A stretch of 64,000 nt of DNA from Candidatus Bathyarchaeota archaeon A05DMB-3 (GCA_019685555.1 JABFQN010000004.1:1-64000); one strand, 5' to 3'. Counted from the first letter of the stretch, positions 7,994 to 15,796 are shown. Notes: a model not told the origin generated them from the letters alone. Program-made: numbers and translations.

Positions 7994-8527
7994 CTATTGA
8001 GAAGATATTTGATAGATTTCCGCTAGGAGTTTTTTAGCGTCATTCTTATATTTCGAATTTGGGCTATATTGGAAGGCCATAAGAGCCATTCTACACATTC
8101 TCTTCCCCCAACCAGACACGAGTTGCTCACCGATGGGCCGTTCTGCACGTTCCTTTAATTCTTTCGGGTCCACGTAAATATTTTCGCCTTTAGTTGGCTC
8201 TTCTGCAATAATCCCTATGGGAATTAAGAACGCACAATCTATTTTTCCTTTTTCTTTATTTACGTATACTGCAGGGTACAAAATGGGCATAACAGGAGTT
8301 TCAATTGATAAACCAGTTTCCTCCATCACTTCTCGAGCTAATTCTTTACCAAAAATTCTCTCGTCTTTTATTTTCCAAATGTTTTCCTCTTCTATTGTAC
8401 CACCGGGTAACTCCCAATCTCCCTCATAGGGACAAGGAATTTCGCGAGATTCTTTTCTGCGCCTCCTCAAAAGAAGTTTTCCTTCTTCATTAAAAATTCC
8501 AGCAAATACGCTTAATATCACTTCCAC
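7994..8527 (-). CDS. Nudix hydrolase with expanded Nudix box
   Basis: A 177-residue protein. The N-terminal strand (MEVILSVFAGIFNEEGKLLL), GDWELPGG at 37-43 and a Nudix helix ELAREVMEETGL at 62-73 identify the family, which hydrolyses nucleoside diphosphates linked to another moiety such as NADH, ADP-ribose or dNTPs. The box is odd: 21 residues separate the conserved Gly from Arg-Glu instead of the usual 13, an eight-residue insertion (ENIWKIKDERIF region). The metal-binding REVMEE core is intact. A C-terminal helix (RMALMAFQYSPNSK) is extra. It lies tail to tail with the SIR2-TPR gene, 71 bases apart, so it is not in the same operon; a link through NAD or ADP-ribose is a hypothesis only. Confidence 0.85.
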   Translation of the reverse strand: MEVILSVFAGIFNEEGKLLLRRRRKESREIPCPYEGDWELPGGTIEEENIWKIKDERIFGKELAREVMEETGLSIETPVMPILYPAVYVNKEKGKIDCAFLIPIGIIAEEPTKGENIYVDPKELKERAERPIGEQLVSGWGKRMCRMALMAFQYSPNSKYKNDAKKLLAEIYQISSQ

Positions 8528-8892
8528 CTATATCACCTCAAACCTTCACCAGGAATTTACCATCCCCAAGTTTCACCGTCAGATTCAGGTCTAAACTTCC
8601 TACTCAATTAAAACACTTCCCGAAATAACTCTTTCTCGGCACATTTTTATATTTTCAGAACTATCTTTTATGAGAGCGGTTTCTTTCCTTTGTTCCTTCG
8701 GTAATTTTCTTACATTTATGTTCACAGGGTTCATGCACGTGTGCTTTTAATGGCATCAAAGTTAAACTTATTTTCAAAATGTGTAACGCTTATCAGATGT
8801 TTATCCCAAAAATCTGTCCGTCCTCTAAAATTTATTTCACCAAAGAAGTTAATATTGGATATGATGCATTGATTTAGAAGTTGGTGGAAATA
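8528..8892. other. Intergenic stretch, nothing recognised
   Basis: AT-rich spacer between two divergently transcribed genes. It should hold both promoters. I see a TTTTTATATTTTC run at about 8644-8656 that could be a TATA element, and a GGTGG ribosome site just before the plus-strand gene, but no coding frame, repeat or RNA gene that I can support. Confidence 0.4.
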
Positions 8893-9723
8893 ATGAAACA
8901 AGTTGTATATTATGATGAATACTATGCTTCTTCTTGGATTAGCAGAGAATGGAGTAAAAAGATCGCAGAATATTTAAAGGAAAAAGGAATTCAAAGAAAA
9001 AACGCCAAAGAGTTGGGAGATTGGCTAAAGAATAGATTAAAAGAGGGGAATTCCTATGAAAGCGTCTTGGTCTTCTCTCAAGACATAGTACCCGAAACTA
9101 TTATGAGTCCCCTAAATTCTCCAAATGACCTTGCACGCAGGTATCTCGACGATGGAGGAAGAATTATATGGATAGGCGATCATCCTTTTTGGAACAAAGG
9201 CGTGATTCGAAAAGAAAAGGATAGAGAAGAAATATGGATGCATGGTGCACACTATGGTATGCTAGGAGTTGAAATGTTAATAGCTGAATCGAGTTCTCTA
9301 TGTAAATGGGTAGGAAGATGGACTGAAAAAATGAAGTCTCGTTGGTACAGTCAACGACCAGTGAATATCGAAGTCGATGAAGAACGCCTTAATTTACAGA
9401 TTGAACCTTTAGCTTATGCTGAAGTTGTTTTGCTACCTTCTTCATGGAATGCGTTAGTAATTACTAGATGGAAGAAAACTGGACGTAAAGTAGGGTCATT
9501 CGGATTTACTACTCCTTTCGGTTTGGGAGCAAACGTAACATTGACTGAGAAATTTTTTAAAGAACTTTCTTTTAAACCATTGAAGCTTGCATGCGCATGG
9601 CATATTTCATTTAATAAGAACTATCCAGATCAAGGTTTTTATAGACTTTGGGATAGTGGAGCTACCGAGGAAGAACCTCCGGAAAGTCTTCTTGAAGATA
9701 TCTTCACACTAGCATCCTTATAA
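8893..9723 (+). CDS. Unrecognised 276-aa cargo protein, possibly amidotransferase-like fold
   Basis: The start is taken as ATG 8893 with a GGTGG site five bases upstream; TTG 8881 and GTG 8884 are in frame. The protein begins MKQVVYYDEYYASSWISREW. Alternating strands and helices (VVYYDEYY; ESVLVFSQDIVPETI near 55-70; DDGGRIIWIGDHPFW near 85-100) suggest a Rossmann-like or class I glutamine amidotransferase/ThuA-like fold, with the DGGRIIWIGDHPFW strand-turn the most distinctive. The second half contains VEMLIAESSSLCKW and GSFGFTTPFGLG. I do not recognise the family and assign no catalytic residues. It has the same low GC as the SIR2-TPR gene and sits in the same cargo block between viral modules. 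Confidence 0.55.
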   Translation: MKQVVYYDEYYASSWISREWSKKIAEYLKEKGIQRKNAKELGDWLKNRLKEGNSYESVLVFSQDIVPETIMSPLNSPNDLARRYLDDGGRIIWIGDHPFWNKGVIRKEKDREEIWMHGAHYGMLGVEMLIAESSSLCKWVGRWTEKMKSRWYSQRPVNIEVDEERLNLQIEPLAYAEVVLLPSSWNALVITRWKKTGRKVGSFGFTTPFGLGANVTLTEKFFKELSFKPLKLACAWHISFNKNYPDQGFYRLWDSGATEEEPPESLLEDIFTLASL

Positions 9724-10210
9724 AAAAGTGATATTAAGACAATTCCGCTAGGAAAAGAAGTCAAAGAGGCAGGCTTTAGCTGTATGTAGCTATGTTTCTG
9801 AACCCATGTTTCTGGCAGCAAGGCAGCAAAGAAGTTATGGACAAGTAGGCTATGGCTTTAGTGGTCATTAAGAGCAAAACCTTTAGCCTAGTCCAACACA
9901 TTCAAGGCATATGGCTGTGGGGACTATTGTAAAACCTTATAGGGGCCCTCAGACCATCCGTCCATAGAAAAATTTAAGCAAAACAATTCTATGTCTGCCA
10001 ATGTTTCAAACCGAGGCGACTCTGTTTTTCTAAAAAAGGGGAAGCTGAAGAAACAAAAATGACATGCTGACGAAGGTGGACAAATCGCACATCCAACAAT
10101 CTCTCATATTATTGCCAGCGCTTATGTGATCTTTCTATCCTTCATTAGTAACGTTTAATGGAACATGTTTTCGTCAGATTTCGCGCGGCGTAATGATTCT
10201 CTCTGTTTCT
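9724..10210. other. Gene-free stretch, possibly decayed sequence
   Basis: Almost 490 bases with no credible coding frame on either strand; short frames are interrupted by stops. GC is higher than in the cargo gene to the left and similar to the viral genes. It may be the debris of an insertion event that brought in the AT-rich cargo, but no inverted terminal repeats, target duplications or transposase motifs are visible to me. Confidence 0.35.
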
Positions 10211-10684
10211 TTAAGAACTACGTGATTTCTTTAAAAAATCATCATTCCAGCGCTTACAAATTATCCACATGAGCCTTGGCAGATTTAGGCCATCCGGTGG
10301 TCTTTTGGGAATTGGCTGTCTTACTGGAACATACTTTTCTATAACATCTCTGCGCCTGCGGCGTTCAGGAGCCAAATCTTGTTCTGGAGTGTCAACAAAC
10401 CGCTGCTCGATAGCCATGAGGCCCAACGTTAACAAAGTCCTTCGGATGTTAGTGTAGAACCTTGTGCGACTATAACGAAAGCCCTTCTCAATTTTTCCAG
10501 CCTGCAAATCCCACGCAAACATGCTTAACTCGCTGCGAGTAAGACCGCCACGCCTTCTCAGATAGCCGAGAAACAGCCTACAGGCATGCTGAGCCCTTTT
10601 CCTAGGAAATAATAAGCTGCAGATGTCGCCTTCAGTCGAGATAAGCTCCATTTTCGCCTTACGAGTCAAAACCCTCAAACTCAT
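10211..10684 (-). CDS. Putative winged-helix viral protein (157 aa)
   Basis: A basic protein starting MSLRVLTRKAKMELISTEGD. The segment ACRLFLGYLRRRGGLTRSEL followed by YSRTRFYTNIRRTLLTLGLM reads as a winged-helix DNA-binding unit: helix, GGLTRSEL turn, recognition helix with many arginines, then a strand (AIEQRFVD). The C-terminal third is proline- and arginine-rich (PIPKRPPDGLNLPR) and ends with a tryptophan-containing helix. It is the last gene of the right-hand viral block, downstream of the helicase. It is probably a viral regulator or replication accessory protein; the family is not recognised. Confidence 0.5.
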   Translation of the reverse strand: MSLRVLTRKAKMELISTEGDICSLLFPRKRAQHACRLFLGYLRRRGGLTRSELSMFAWDLQAGKIEKGFRYSRTRFYTNIRRTLLTLGLMAIEQRFVDTPEQDLAPERRRRRDVIEKYVPVRQPIPKRPPDGLNLPRLMWIICKRWNDDFLKKSRSS

Positions 10685-10782
10685 GCGGAAACCTCAAAAT
10701 ACAAACAAACAAGAAACTGAACATCACTACAAAACTTGAACACAAACAATCTGCATGAACTGCTGAGAAAAGCCATAATCGC

Positions 10783-11580
10783 TTACCTCACATAATCAGA
10801 CTTCTCAAACCTTTTCGGCTTAGCAGGCTCAAACAACCCCTTCAAAGCTTCATTCAACTGTTCAAAAAGCCTCTCGTTACGCTCAGCCCAATCCGGATAA
10901 TACGCAATAACCTCAACACTATTCGGATGAGAAGCATCACCAACCTTAATGATTATGCCATTACTCTTCGCAAACAAGTCAATCGTAAACCTAGGCAAAC
11001 GCTCCTCAGTAGCAAAAACATAATGGGCACCCTTAAAACGCACACTACCCAAAACCCGCTCCAAAACCTTCAAATCCGTAATCAAACCCGTAAAACTAAA
11101 ACCATTACAAACAAGCTGATACGCTTTACCCAAGTTAGCAGGCTTACGCACATACAAATTAACCCTACCACTCTTGAACCACTGCAAACGCCCAAGCCTA
11201 TCCCGCCACAACAACCAACCACAACGACTCCTAGTCTCAACCCAACCAACATCCACAGCCTTCACACGTAAATTCGCATGCAAATCTGCAGACATACCCG
11301 AAGTTAAATGAGCATAACCACGCCACCCGTGACTTACACACTTTACACCCTGCGTATTTCTATAGTGGAATTTCCACTCGCTTCGCAAGTTTCCAACATA
11401 CTTTCCATATTTCCTATATTCTAAACCAAGAAGTTTACATAGCGGTTTAGCCGTCAATAATGGATTTTTATCAAGAAAACTGAAAACTTGTTGCCTAAGG
11501 CTTTCACTTCCACTATTTCCACTATGAGAGTCTTTGAAAATGCCCTTAAGCCTTGAAGCGCCAGCCAAAAAATCACCCAT
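10783..11580 (-). CDS. Putative viral DNA-binding or replication protein (265 aa)
   Basis: The N-terminus is linker-like (MGDFLAGASRLKGIF...), then residues 28-70 form a helix-turn-helix-like unit (RQQVFSFLDKNPLLTAKPLC followed by KLLGLEYRKYGKYVGNLRSE). The remaining 190 residues are mixed alpha/beta with many aromatic and basic residues, including CGWLLWRDRLGRLQWF and a conserved-looking DLFAKSNGIIIKVGD. It lies directly downstream of the viral helicase, 35 bases apart, on the same strand. This position and the DNA-binding-like start suggest replication or its control. Its coding DNA contains a cluster of TTTCCA-type repeats and a perfect palindrome that may be a binding site. No family identified. 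Confidence 0.5.
   Translation of the reverse strand: MGDFLAGASRLKGIFKDSHSGNSGSESLRQQVFSFLDKNPLLTAKPLCKLLGLEYRKYGKYVGNLRSEWKFHYRNTQGVKCVSHGWRGYAHLTSGMSADLHANLRVKAVDVGWVETRSRCGWLLWRDRLGRLQWFKSGRVNLYVRKPANLGKAYQLVCNGFSFTGLITDLKVLERVLGSVRFKGAHYVFATEERLPRFTIDLFAKSNGIIIKVGDASHPNSVEVIAYYPDWAERNERLFEQLNEALKGLFEPAKPKRFEKSDYVR
11364..11378. repeat. Palindrome in cluster of TTTCCA-type repeats
   Basis: AGTGGAA-T-TTCCACT is a perfect inverted repeat (7-bp arms, one-base spacer). It is followed within 50 bases by further TTTCC units, and a tandem TTCCACTAT pair lies at 11508-11525. All are inside the 5' half of the gene for the putative viral DNA-binding protein. It could be an operator or an iteron-like origin element. 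Confidence 0.4.
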
Positions 11581-11615
11581 CTGCTCTCTGGCTAATCTTT
11601 CTTCAACCTTCTTTA

Positions 11616-13133
11616 CTATGAAACATATTCAATTTTGAACCCCTTCTCCTCTAAAGCCAGAAATCTACGCCCAAACTGGTCGAGCTCGTTAACGGTCATA
11701 ATCACTGTGTGGCTGATTTCAGGTTTGACGCTGTGAAGCAAGCGGTAGGCTCTTTGAGCTTCCTGTCGACGTGAACCGCCCAAAAACTCAACTTCTATTG
11801 TTCGCTCCAAATCTTTGATGCTTATGCCTTCATCTCCAACTCTTGAAACAACTGTCACAAGATTTTTGCTGATAACATCAAGCCTGTCCTTTGTGTTGCC
11901 ATAAACGAAGGGTAGGTTGAAGTGTTTGGCGATTTTCTCTCCTGAAGCTATTAACTCAACGAAAATCAAAGTCTTCATCGGAATTTTCAAAAGGTCTTCG
12001 AGAACGCTTAGCTTTTCCCTATCCGTGGGGACAACCTTGCAGATGATTCGTGGCTTTCTTATGGTTTTTGCCTGTAGGAAATGTTCCCAACTCAAGCCTA
12101 TGGGATAGCCTGTCAACGCAATTATAAGGTCTTCGCGACCGTCTTCTCTGTAAGGCGTGGCAGAAAATCCCAACCGATATTTTGATTCTACTGTTGCGAA
12201 TCTACTCCAAACAGGAGCAGGCAGTCTATGGCATTCATCGTAGACTATTAGAACATAGTCTTTGCCTTGAACCTTATGCCATGCAGAGTAGGTTTCAAGC
12301 TGCACATCTCGGGCATTGAATTTGCGGAGATAGACTTGCCACTGCTCCTTCTCAGTTATGTTTGGCACAACAACAAGTTTCTTGCCTTTAACCATGGCGC
12401 ATACGGCAGCACCCAAATAGGTTTTGCCCATCCCCCCAGGCCAATAAACGCCTACAGCGCCCCATCGAAACCATTGGTTTAAAGCTTCTTTCTGATGGGG
12501 TAACGGCTCGAAACCCACTGGAGGCGGATTCAAATCCTCTTTGTCAACAGGTCTAGGCGTGAAAGGCAGATATCCATCTTGAATTAAGCTACTTAACAGA
12601 TGCCTCTCGTATCCCCGCTTTATTCTGATTCCAAACTGGTCTCGTTTGTAAAGGTATTTTCTGTAGCGTTGCCAAGCTTGCTCTTCCATGCCAGCTGAAA
12701 CCTTTAGCAAACCATCGACAACTTTGGCTTGCGTCGTAGGCGTTGGACCAAGACGCTCTTCAATTTCCCGAGGTAAAGGCGCCATCCATCTTACATACTT
12801 GTTAATGACAAACACGTTATAGGACGGCGTAGTCCATTCTAACCAGCCCAACTGCATATCCACAAACTTTGGCACCACAACATACCAAGAGTCTCGCCTC
12901 CGAGGCATCAAAAGATAAGGCTGATTGAGAAACTGCTTAAAGGCTTCATGATCTAAACCAGCAACACTCGGAAACTGAAGCTTCTCAGCAATCTTAGCCT
13001 GCTCCTCTTGAAACTTAACCACAAACTCTTGGAAACTATCCAAGGCTTCTTTAGCTTGCCTAAGCTTGTCCTGAGCCTCTCTCCACTTTGCCAACAACTC
13101 CTCAGTCAACAAGAAACCTCCAACAAGTTCCAC
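11616..13133 (-). CDS. XPB/Rad25-like superfamily 2 helicase
   Basis: A 505-residue protein. The first 200 residues are a virus-specific region with a predicted coiled coil (KWREAQDKLRQAKEALDSF). The helicase core follows: Q-like motif LPHQKEAL at 211, Walker A WPGGMGKTYL near 231-240, motif Ia VVVPNI, DECH box VYDECHR at 298-303, motif III GFSATPYR at 322-329, motif V GDEGISIKDL and motif VI SRRQEAQRAYRLL, the last characteristic of XPB-type enzymes. All catalytic motifs are present. It is presumably the replicative or DNA-unwinding ATPase of the virus. Its start overlaps the upstream zinc-finger gene by 28 bases. Confidence 0.9.
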   Translation of the reverse strand: MELVGGFLLTEELLAKWREAQDKLRQAKEALDSFQEFVVKFQEEQAKIAEKLQFPSVAGLDHEAFKQFLNQPYLLMPRRRDSWYVVVPKFVDMQLGWLEWTTPSYNVFVINKYVRWMAPLPREIEERLGPTPTTQAKVVDGLLKVSAGMEEQAWQRYRKYLYKRDQFGIRIKRGYERHLLSSLIQDGYLPFTPRPVDKEDLNPPPVGFEPLPHQKEALNQWFRWGAVGVYWPGGMGKTYLGAAVCAMVKGKKLVVVPNITEKEQWQVYLRKFNARDVQLETYSAWHKVQGKDYVLIVYDECHRLPAPVWSRFATVESKYRLGFSATPYREDGREDLIIALTGYPIGLSWEHFLQAKTIRKPRIICKVVPTDREKLSVLEDLLKIPMKTLIFVELIASGEKIAKHFNLPFVYGNTKDRLDVISKNLVTVVSRVGDEGISIKDLERTIEVEFLGGSRRQEAQRAYRLLHSVKPEISHTVIMTVNELDQFGRRFLALEEKGFKIEYVS

Positions 13134-13336
13134 ACAGGACCCAAAAACCAGAAACGAGCAACTCTACACTTCAAAGGTTTAGCCAAACGAACAGTCTGGT
13201 TAGCATTGAAACCTAACAACGTCAAATCCTCCAGACAAAAACGGCAGACCTTCAGCTCTTTCCTATCCTTATCAAAAGTGACGGCGAAATCAGCCATGTT
13301 ACCTGTAAAGGGATAACAAAGCATACACTTACTCAC
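13106..13336 (-). CDS. Small zinc-finger protein (76 aa)
   Basis: Begins MSKCMLCYPFTGNMADFAV and has a second pair CRFC at residues 31-34, so two CxxC knuckles about 27 residues apart form a plausible four-cysteine zinc site. The intervening stretch is a beta hairpin-like TFDKDRKELKV. The tail (ARFWFLGPVWNLLEVSC) overlaps the helicase start. It is the first gene of the right-hand viral block, immediately inside the likely attachment tRNA. A small DNA-binding or regulatory role is likely for position and fold, but not proven. Confidence 0.55.
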   Translation of the reverse strand: MSKCMLCYPFTGNMADFAVTFDKDRKELKVCRFCLEDLTLLGFNANQTVRLAKPLKCRVARFWFLGPVWNLLEVSC

Positions 13337-13390
13337 TTAGAAGCCTCCAAATAGCAAGCAGCCAAACAAAAAACAGAAAAAAGGGGAGTT

Positions 13391-13406
13391 GAGCGAAACC
13401 CCGCTC
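13391..13406. other. Short hairpin at the provirus right end
   Basis: GAGCG and CGCTC form a five-base-pair inverted repeat with a six-base loop, lying between the zinc-finger gene and the tRNA-Gln 3' end. It is within the expected attachment region and may be a recombinase arm site or a transcript end; it is too short to decide. Confidence 0.3.
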
Positions 13407-13432
13407 GGCGGTATAAATTAGACTCTAGAGTT

Positions 13433-13508
13433 TGGTAGCCCGGGGGAGATTCGAACTCCCGTCGGCGGGTCCAAAGCCCGCTATGCTTGTCCGCTACACC
13501 ACCGGGCT
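13433..13508 (-). tRNA. tRNA-Gln (anticodon TTG), CCA encoded
   Basis: Minus-strand cloverleaf: acceptor AGCCCGG pairs with CCGGGCT, anticodon stem GCGGG/CCCGC encloses loop CTTTGGA giving anticodon TTG (Gln), and the T-arm is GGGAG-TTCGAAT-CTCCC. Discriminator A and an encoded CCA follow (13433-13436). No intron. Its 3' end points toward the provirus on the left, the arrangement created when a tyrosine recombinase integrates at a tRNA 3' end, so this gene is the probable attB. A second copy of the 3' end would be expected beyond the left edge of the window. Confidence 0.93.
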
Positions 13509-13526
13509 TCTGTAAAGGCTTATGCG

Positions 13527-14642
13527 TTAACTTTTAGATATGTGGGTTTTGATTAAACGTTTCCTTTCCCTACGTAGCTTGAGTATGTTCCTCTTAGCCT
13601 TTTCAATAGTTTCAGCTGCTTTATCCTTTTCTGAACCGTGCAATTCAAGAAATTTCACTATGTTTTTGTAGTTTTTGGGGTTTGCCTTCTCAAGGTTTTC
13701 TATGGAGCGTATTAGGCTTGTGGGGTCTATTTTCTGTTTTTCAGTGGTGGCTTTCAGCCAAATATAGCTTTCAAGTATGTTGATGAATATGCTGGTAAGG
13801 TAATGTGTTGCTTCTGCAAACTTTTTAGCGTCTATAATTGAGGTGGTTCTAAGGATAGCCCCCTGCAGAAAGGCTGGATTGAAATAGTATTTTAGGCTTG
13901 TTTTAACTTTGAAGTGCATTTTTTCAAGGATTTGCGTTTTCTGCTTAACAGTAAAGTTCATTTCATCCCAAAGCTTTTTGAAAAGCTTCATCTTCTCCTC
14001 AGCTAAGGTTTTGTCTGCCTTGTTTAACCTAGCCATTTCAAGGTAATCGCTAAAAAATTCTGCTATGCCGAGTTTTTTTGTTGCATTTTCAATTTTTTCT
14101 ATGAAATGGCTGTTGGAGAAGGGTTCATGGGCTATTTCTAGGGGTATTCTTAAAATGTTTTCAGTGGCGACTGCTGCGAAGAGCTGCGCACTCATGTAAT
14201 CTTCTTTCGAGAAGGCTGAGGTTGCTCGGCTTAGGTATATGTCTGTCTCTATTATGTGAGCTTTCGTTCTCATATCGATTCTTTCAGGAGAGCTGTAGGA
14301 TTTAGCCATCAGAAGTTTTGTGTTTGTCAGCGTCCAGTCTCTGTCGTAAAAGATTTGAGCTTCGTAAAGTTTTTGGTCAAGCTCTGGGGGTATGGGTCCC
14401 CGAATCCATTTTTGGGGGATGAAGTTAAAATCTATCATTAAGCCGTTGGCTGTGGTTCTCTCTACATATTCGTGGGGAAAGTTGTCTTTGGCGATAACTA
14501 GTAGGTCAATGTCGCTTGTTGGTGTTGCGTCTCCACGGCTCCAGCTTCCGAACAAGCCTAAGCCGTAAACATCCTCTCTGAGCATCATCTCTTTAACTGT
14601 TTTCTCTAACACTCTTCTTATTTTTTCCGGAAGGCGCATCAT
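13527..14642 (-). CDS. MNT-type nucleotidyltransferase fused to HEPN-like domain
   Basis: About 371 residues. The N-terminal domain has the minimal nucleotidyltransferase signature GLFGSWSRGDATPTSDIDLL (GS...R.G...SDIDL), including the two metal-binding aspartates. Residues beyond about 120 form an all-helical region with paired basic and acidic helices (SSPERIDMRTKAHIIETDIY; SAQLFAAVATENILR) resembling HEPN domains. In two-gene systems MNT and HEPN form antitoxin and toxin; here they appear on one polypeptide. No RxxxxH ribonuclease motif was confirmed, so RNase activity is not claimed. The start is uncertain: ATGs at 14642, 14639 and 14669 are in frame. It is the first chromosomal gene outside the tRNA-Gln. 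Confidence 0.75.
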   Translation of the reverse strand: MMRLPEKIRRVLEKTVKEMMLREDVYGLGLFGSWSRGDATPTSDIDLLVIAKDNFPHEYVERTTANGLMIDFNFIPQKWIRGPIPPELDQKLYEAQIFYDRDWTLTNTKLLMAKSYSSPERIDMRTKAHIIETDIYLSRATSAFSKEDYMSAQLFAAVATENILRIPLEIAHEPFSNSHFIEKIENATKKLGIAEFFSDYLEMARLNKADKTLAEEKMKLFKKLWDEMNFTVKQKTQILEKMHFKVKTSLKYYFNPAFLQGAILRTTSIIDAKKFAEATHYLTSIFINILESYIWLKATTEKQKIDPTSLIRSIENLEKANPKNYKNIVKFLELHGSEKDKAAETIEKAKRNILKLRRERKRLIKTHISKS

Positions 14643-14726
14643 TTTTACACGACGTTTTCTATAAATCAATAGTTGGCATTAGTATTCAAAATTTGTGAAT
14701 GGGATATTCCAGTTTAAACCGTAAAA

Positions 14727-14736
14727 TTTATATATT
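14727..14736 (+). promoter_or_regulatory. TATA box of tfb
   Basis: TTTATATATT in an A/T-rich setting, followed about 25 bases downstream by the abruptly GC-rich start of the tfb leader (from about 14756), the expected transcription start distance in archaea. Confidence 0.6.
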
Positions 14737-14802
14737 AAAACATTTCATCTGGATAAGCACGCGGGCCGGACGGCTGTCTTCTATTCCGATTTGATGAGGA
14801 AA

Positions 14803-15783
14803 ATGAAAAGGGGCGACGGTTCTGCCGCATCGAAGTGTGAGAAAATGAGTGGGAAAGAAACCAGAACCCGTCAACGCCTAGTTGACAAGTGTCCAGAATG
14901 TGGTAGTGTAAACCTTATCCACGACTATGACACTGGAGAGACTGTCTGTGGAGAATGCGGACTCGTCCTCCACGAGCAAATGATGGACAAGGGACCAGAA
15001 TGGCGCGCCTTCACGCAGGAAGAAAAAGCTTCACGAAGCCGTGTCGGCGTACCCACATCTTATTCCGTTCATGATAAGGGATTGTCAACAGCCATAAGCC
15101 AAGTGGACCGCGACGCTTTCGGAAGAAAACTTCCACTTTCAACACGTTTGCAAATGTGGCGCTTGAGGAAGTGGCAGATACGCTCAAGGGTGCACTCTTC
15201 AATAGACCGCAACCTAGCACAGGCAATGGCTGAACTTGACCGTCTCTCAGACAAAGTTTACATTCCACCGCCAATCAAGGAAAAAGCCGCAGTTATATAC
15301 CGCAAAGCCCTAGACAAAGGACTAGTCAGAGGCAGGTCAATCGCGGCCATAGCTGCAGCAGCCCTTTATGCAGCATGCCGTGGAAGCGGAACACCCAGAA
15401 CTCTGCGGGAAATAGCAGAAGCAAGTCTCGTTGACAAAAAGGATGTTGCCCGTTGCTACAGGCTTTTGCTCCGCGAGTTAGACGTGCAGATGCCCATAGC
15501 AGACCCCCTAACATACATATCAAAAATCGCTGAAAGAACCGGAATTTCAGGCAAAACCCAAGGACTTGCCATCCAAATCCTGCGGGAGGCTAAAAGGAAA
15601 AGGGCTGCAGCAGGCAAAGATCCCATGGGTTTGGCAGCCGCGGCACTCTACATTGCATGTTTGCAGAACGACGAAAAGAAAACACAAAAAGACATTGCAG
15701 AAGCCGCCGGAGTTACAGAAGTCACCGTTAGGAACCGTTACAAAACTTTGAAGAGGCAGCTTAACTTGGAATTGCCAGACTAG
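14803..15783 (+). CDS. tfb: Transcription initiation factor TFB
   Basis: Archaeal TFIIB homologue that bridges TBP on the promoter and RNA polymerase. An N-terminal zinc ribbon (CPECGSVNLIHDYDTGETVC then CGL) is followed by the B-reader/linker region (GPEWRAFTQEEKASRSRVGV) and two cyclin folds; the first carries KALDKGLVRGRSIAAIAAAA and the second AKRKRAAAGKDPMGLAAAA, with the C-terminal recognition helix TQKDIAEAAGVTEVTVRNRY that contacts the BRE. The length of about 326 residues is normal. The start is taken at ATG 14803, four bases after GATGAGG; ATG 14794 and ATG 14845 are alternatives. It has its own TATA box and a GC-rich leader. Confidence 0.95.
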   Translation: MKRGDGSAASKCEKMSGKETRTRQRLVDKCPECGSVNLIHDYDTGETVCGECGLVLHEQMMDKGPEWRAFTQEEKASRSRVGVPTSYSVHDKGLSTAISQVDRDAFGRKLPLSTRLQMWRLRKWQIRSRVHSSIDRNLAQAMAELDRLSDKVYIPPPIKEKAAVIYRKALDKGLVRGRSIAAIAAAALYAACRGSGTPRTLREIAEASLVDKKDVARCYRLLLRELDVQMPIADPLTYISKIAERTGISGKTQGLAIQILREAKRKRAAAGKDPMGLAAAALYIACLQNDEKKTQKDIAEAAGVTEVTVRNRYKTLKRQLNLELPD

Positions 15784-15796
15784 ACGGTGGCGGCGC

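Noticed and set aside
5577-9723. The SIR2-TPR, Nudix and 276-residue genes as one operon
   Set aside because: The middle gene is on the opposite strand, so they cannot share a transcript; only a locus-level association is possible.
14755-14845. A C/D box guide RNA (TGATGA at 14791) upstream of tfb
   Set aside because: A C-box-like TGATGA is present, but no D box (CTGA) at a suitable distance and no terminal stem were found.
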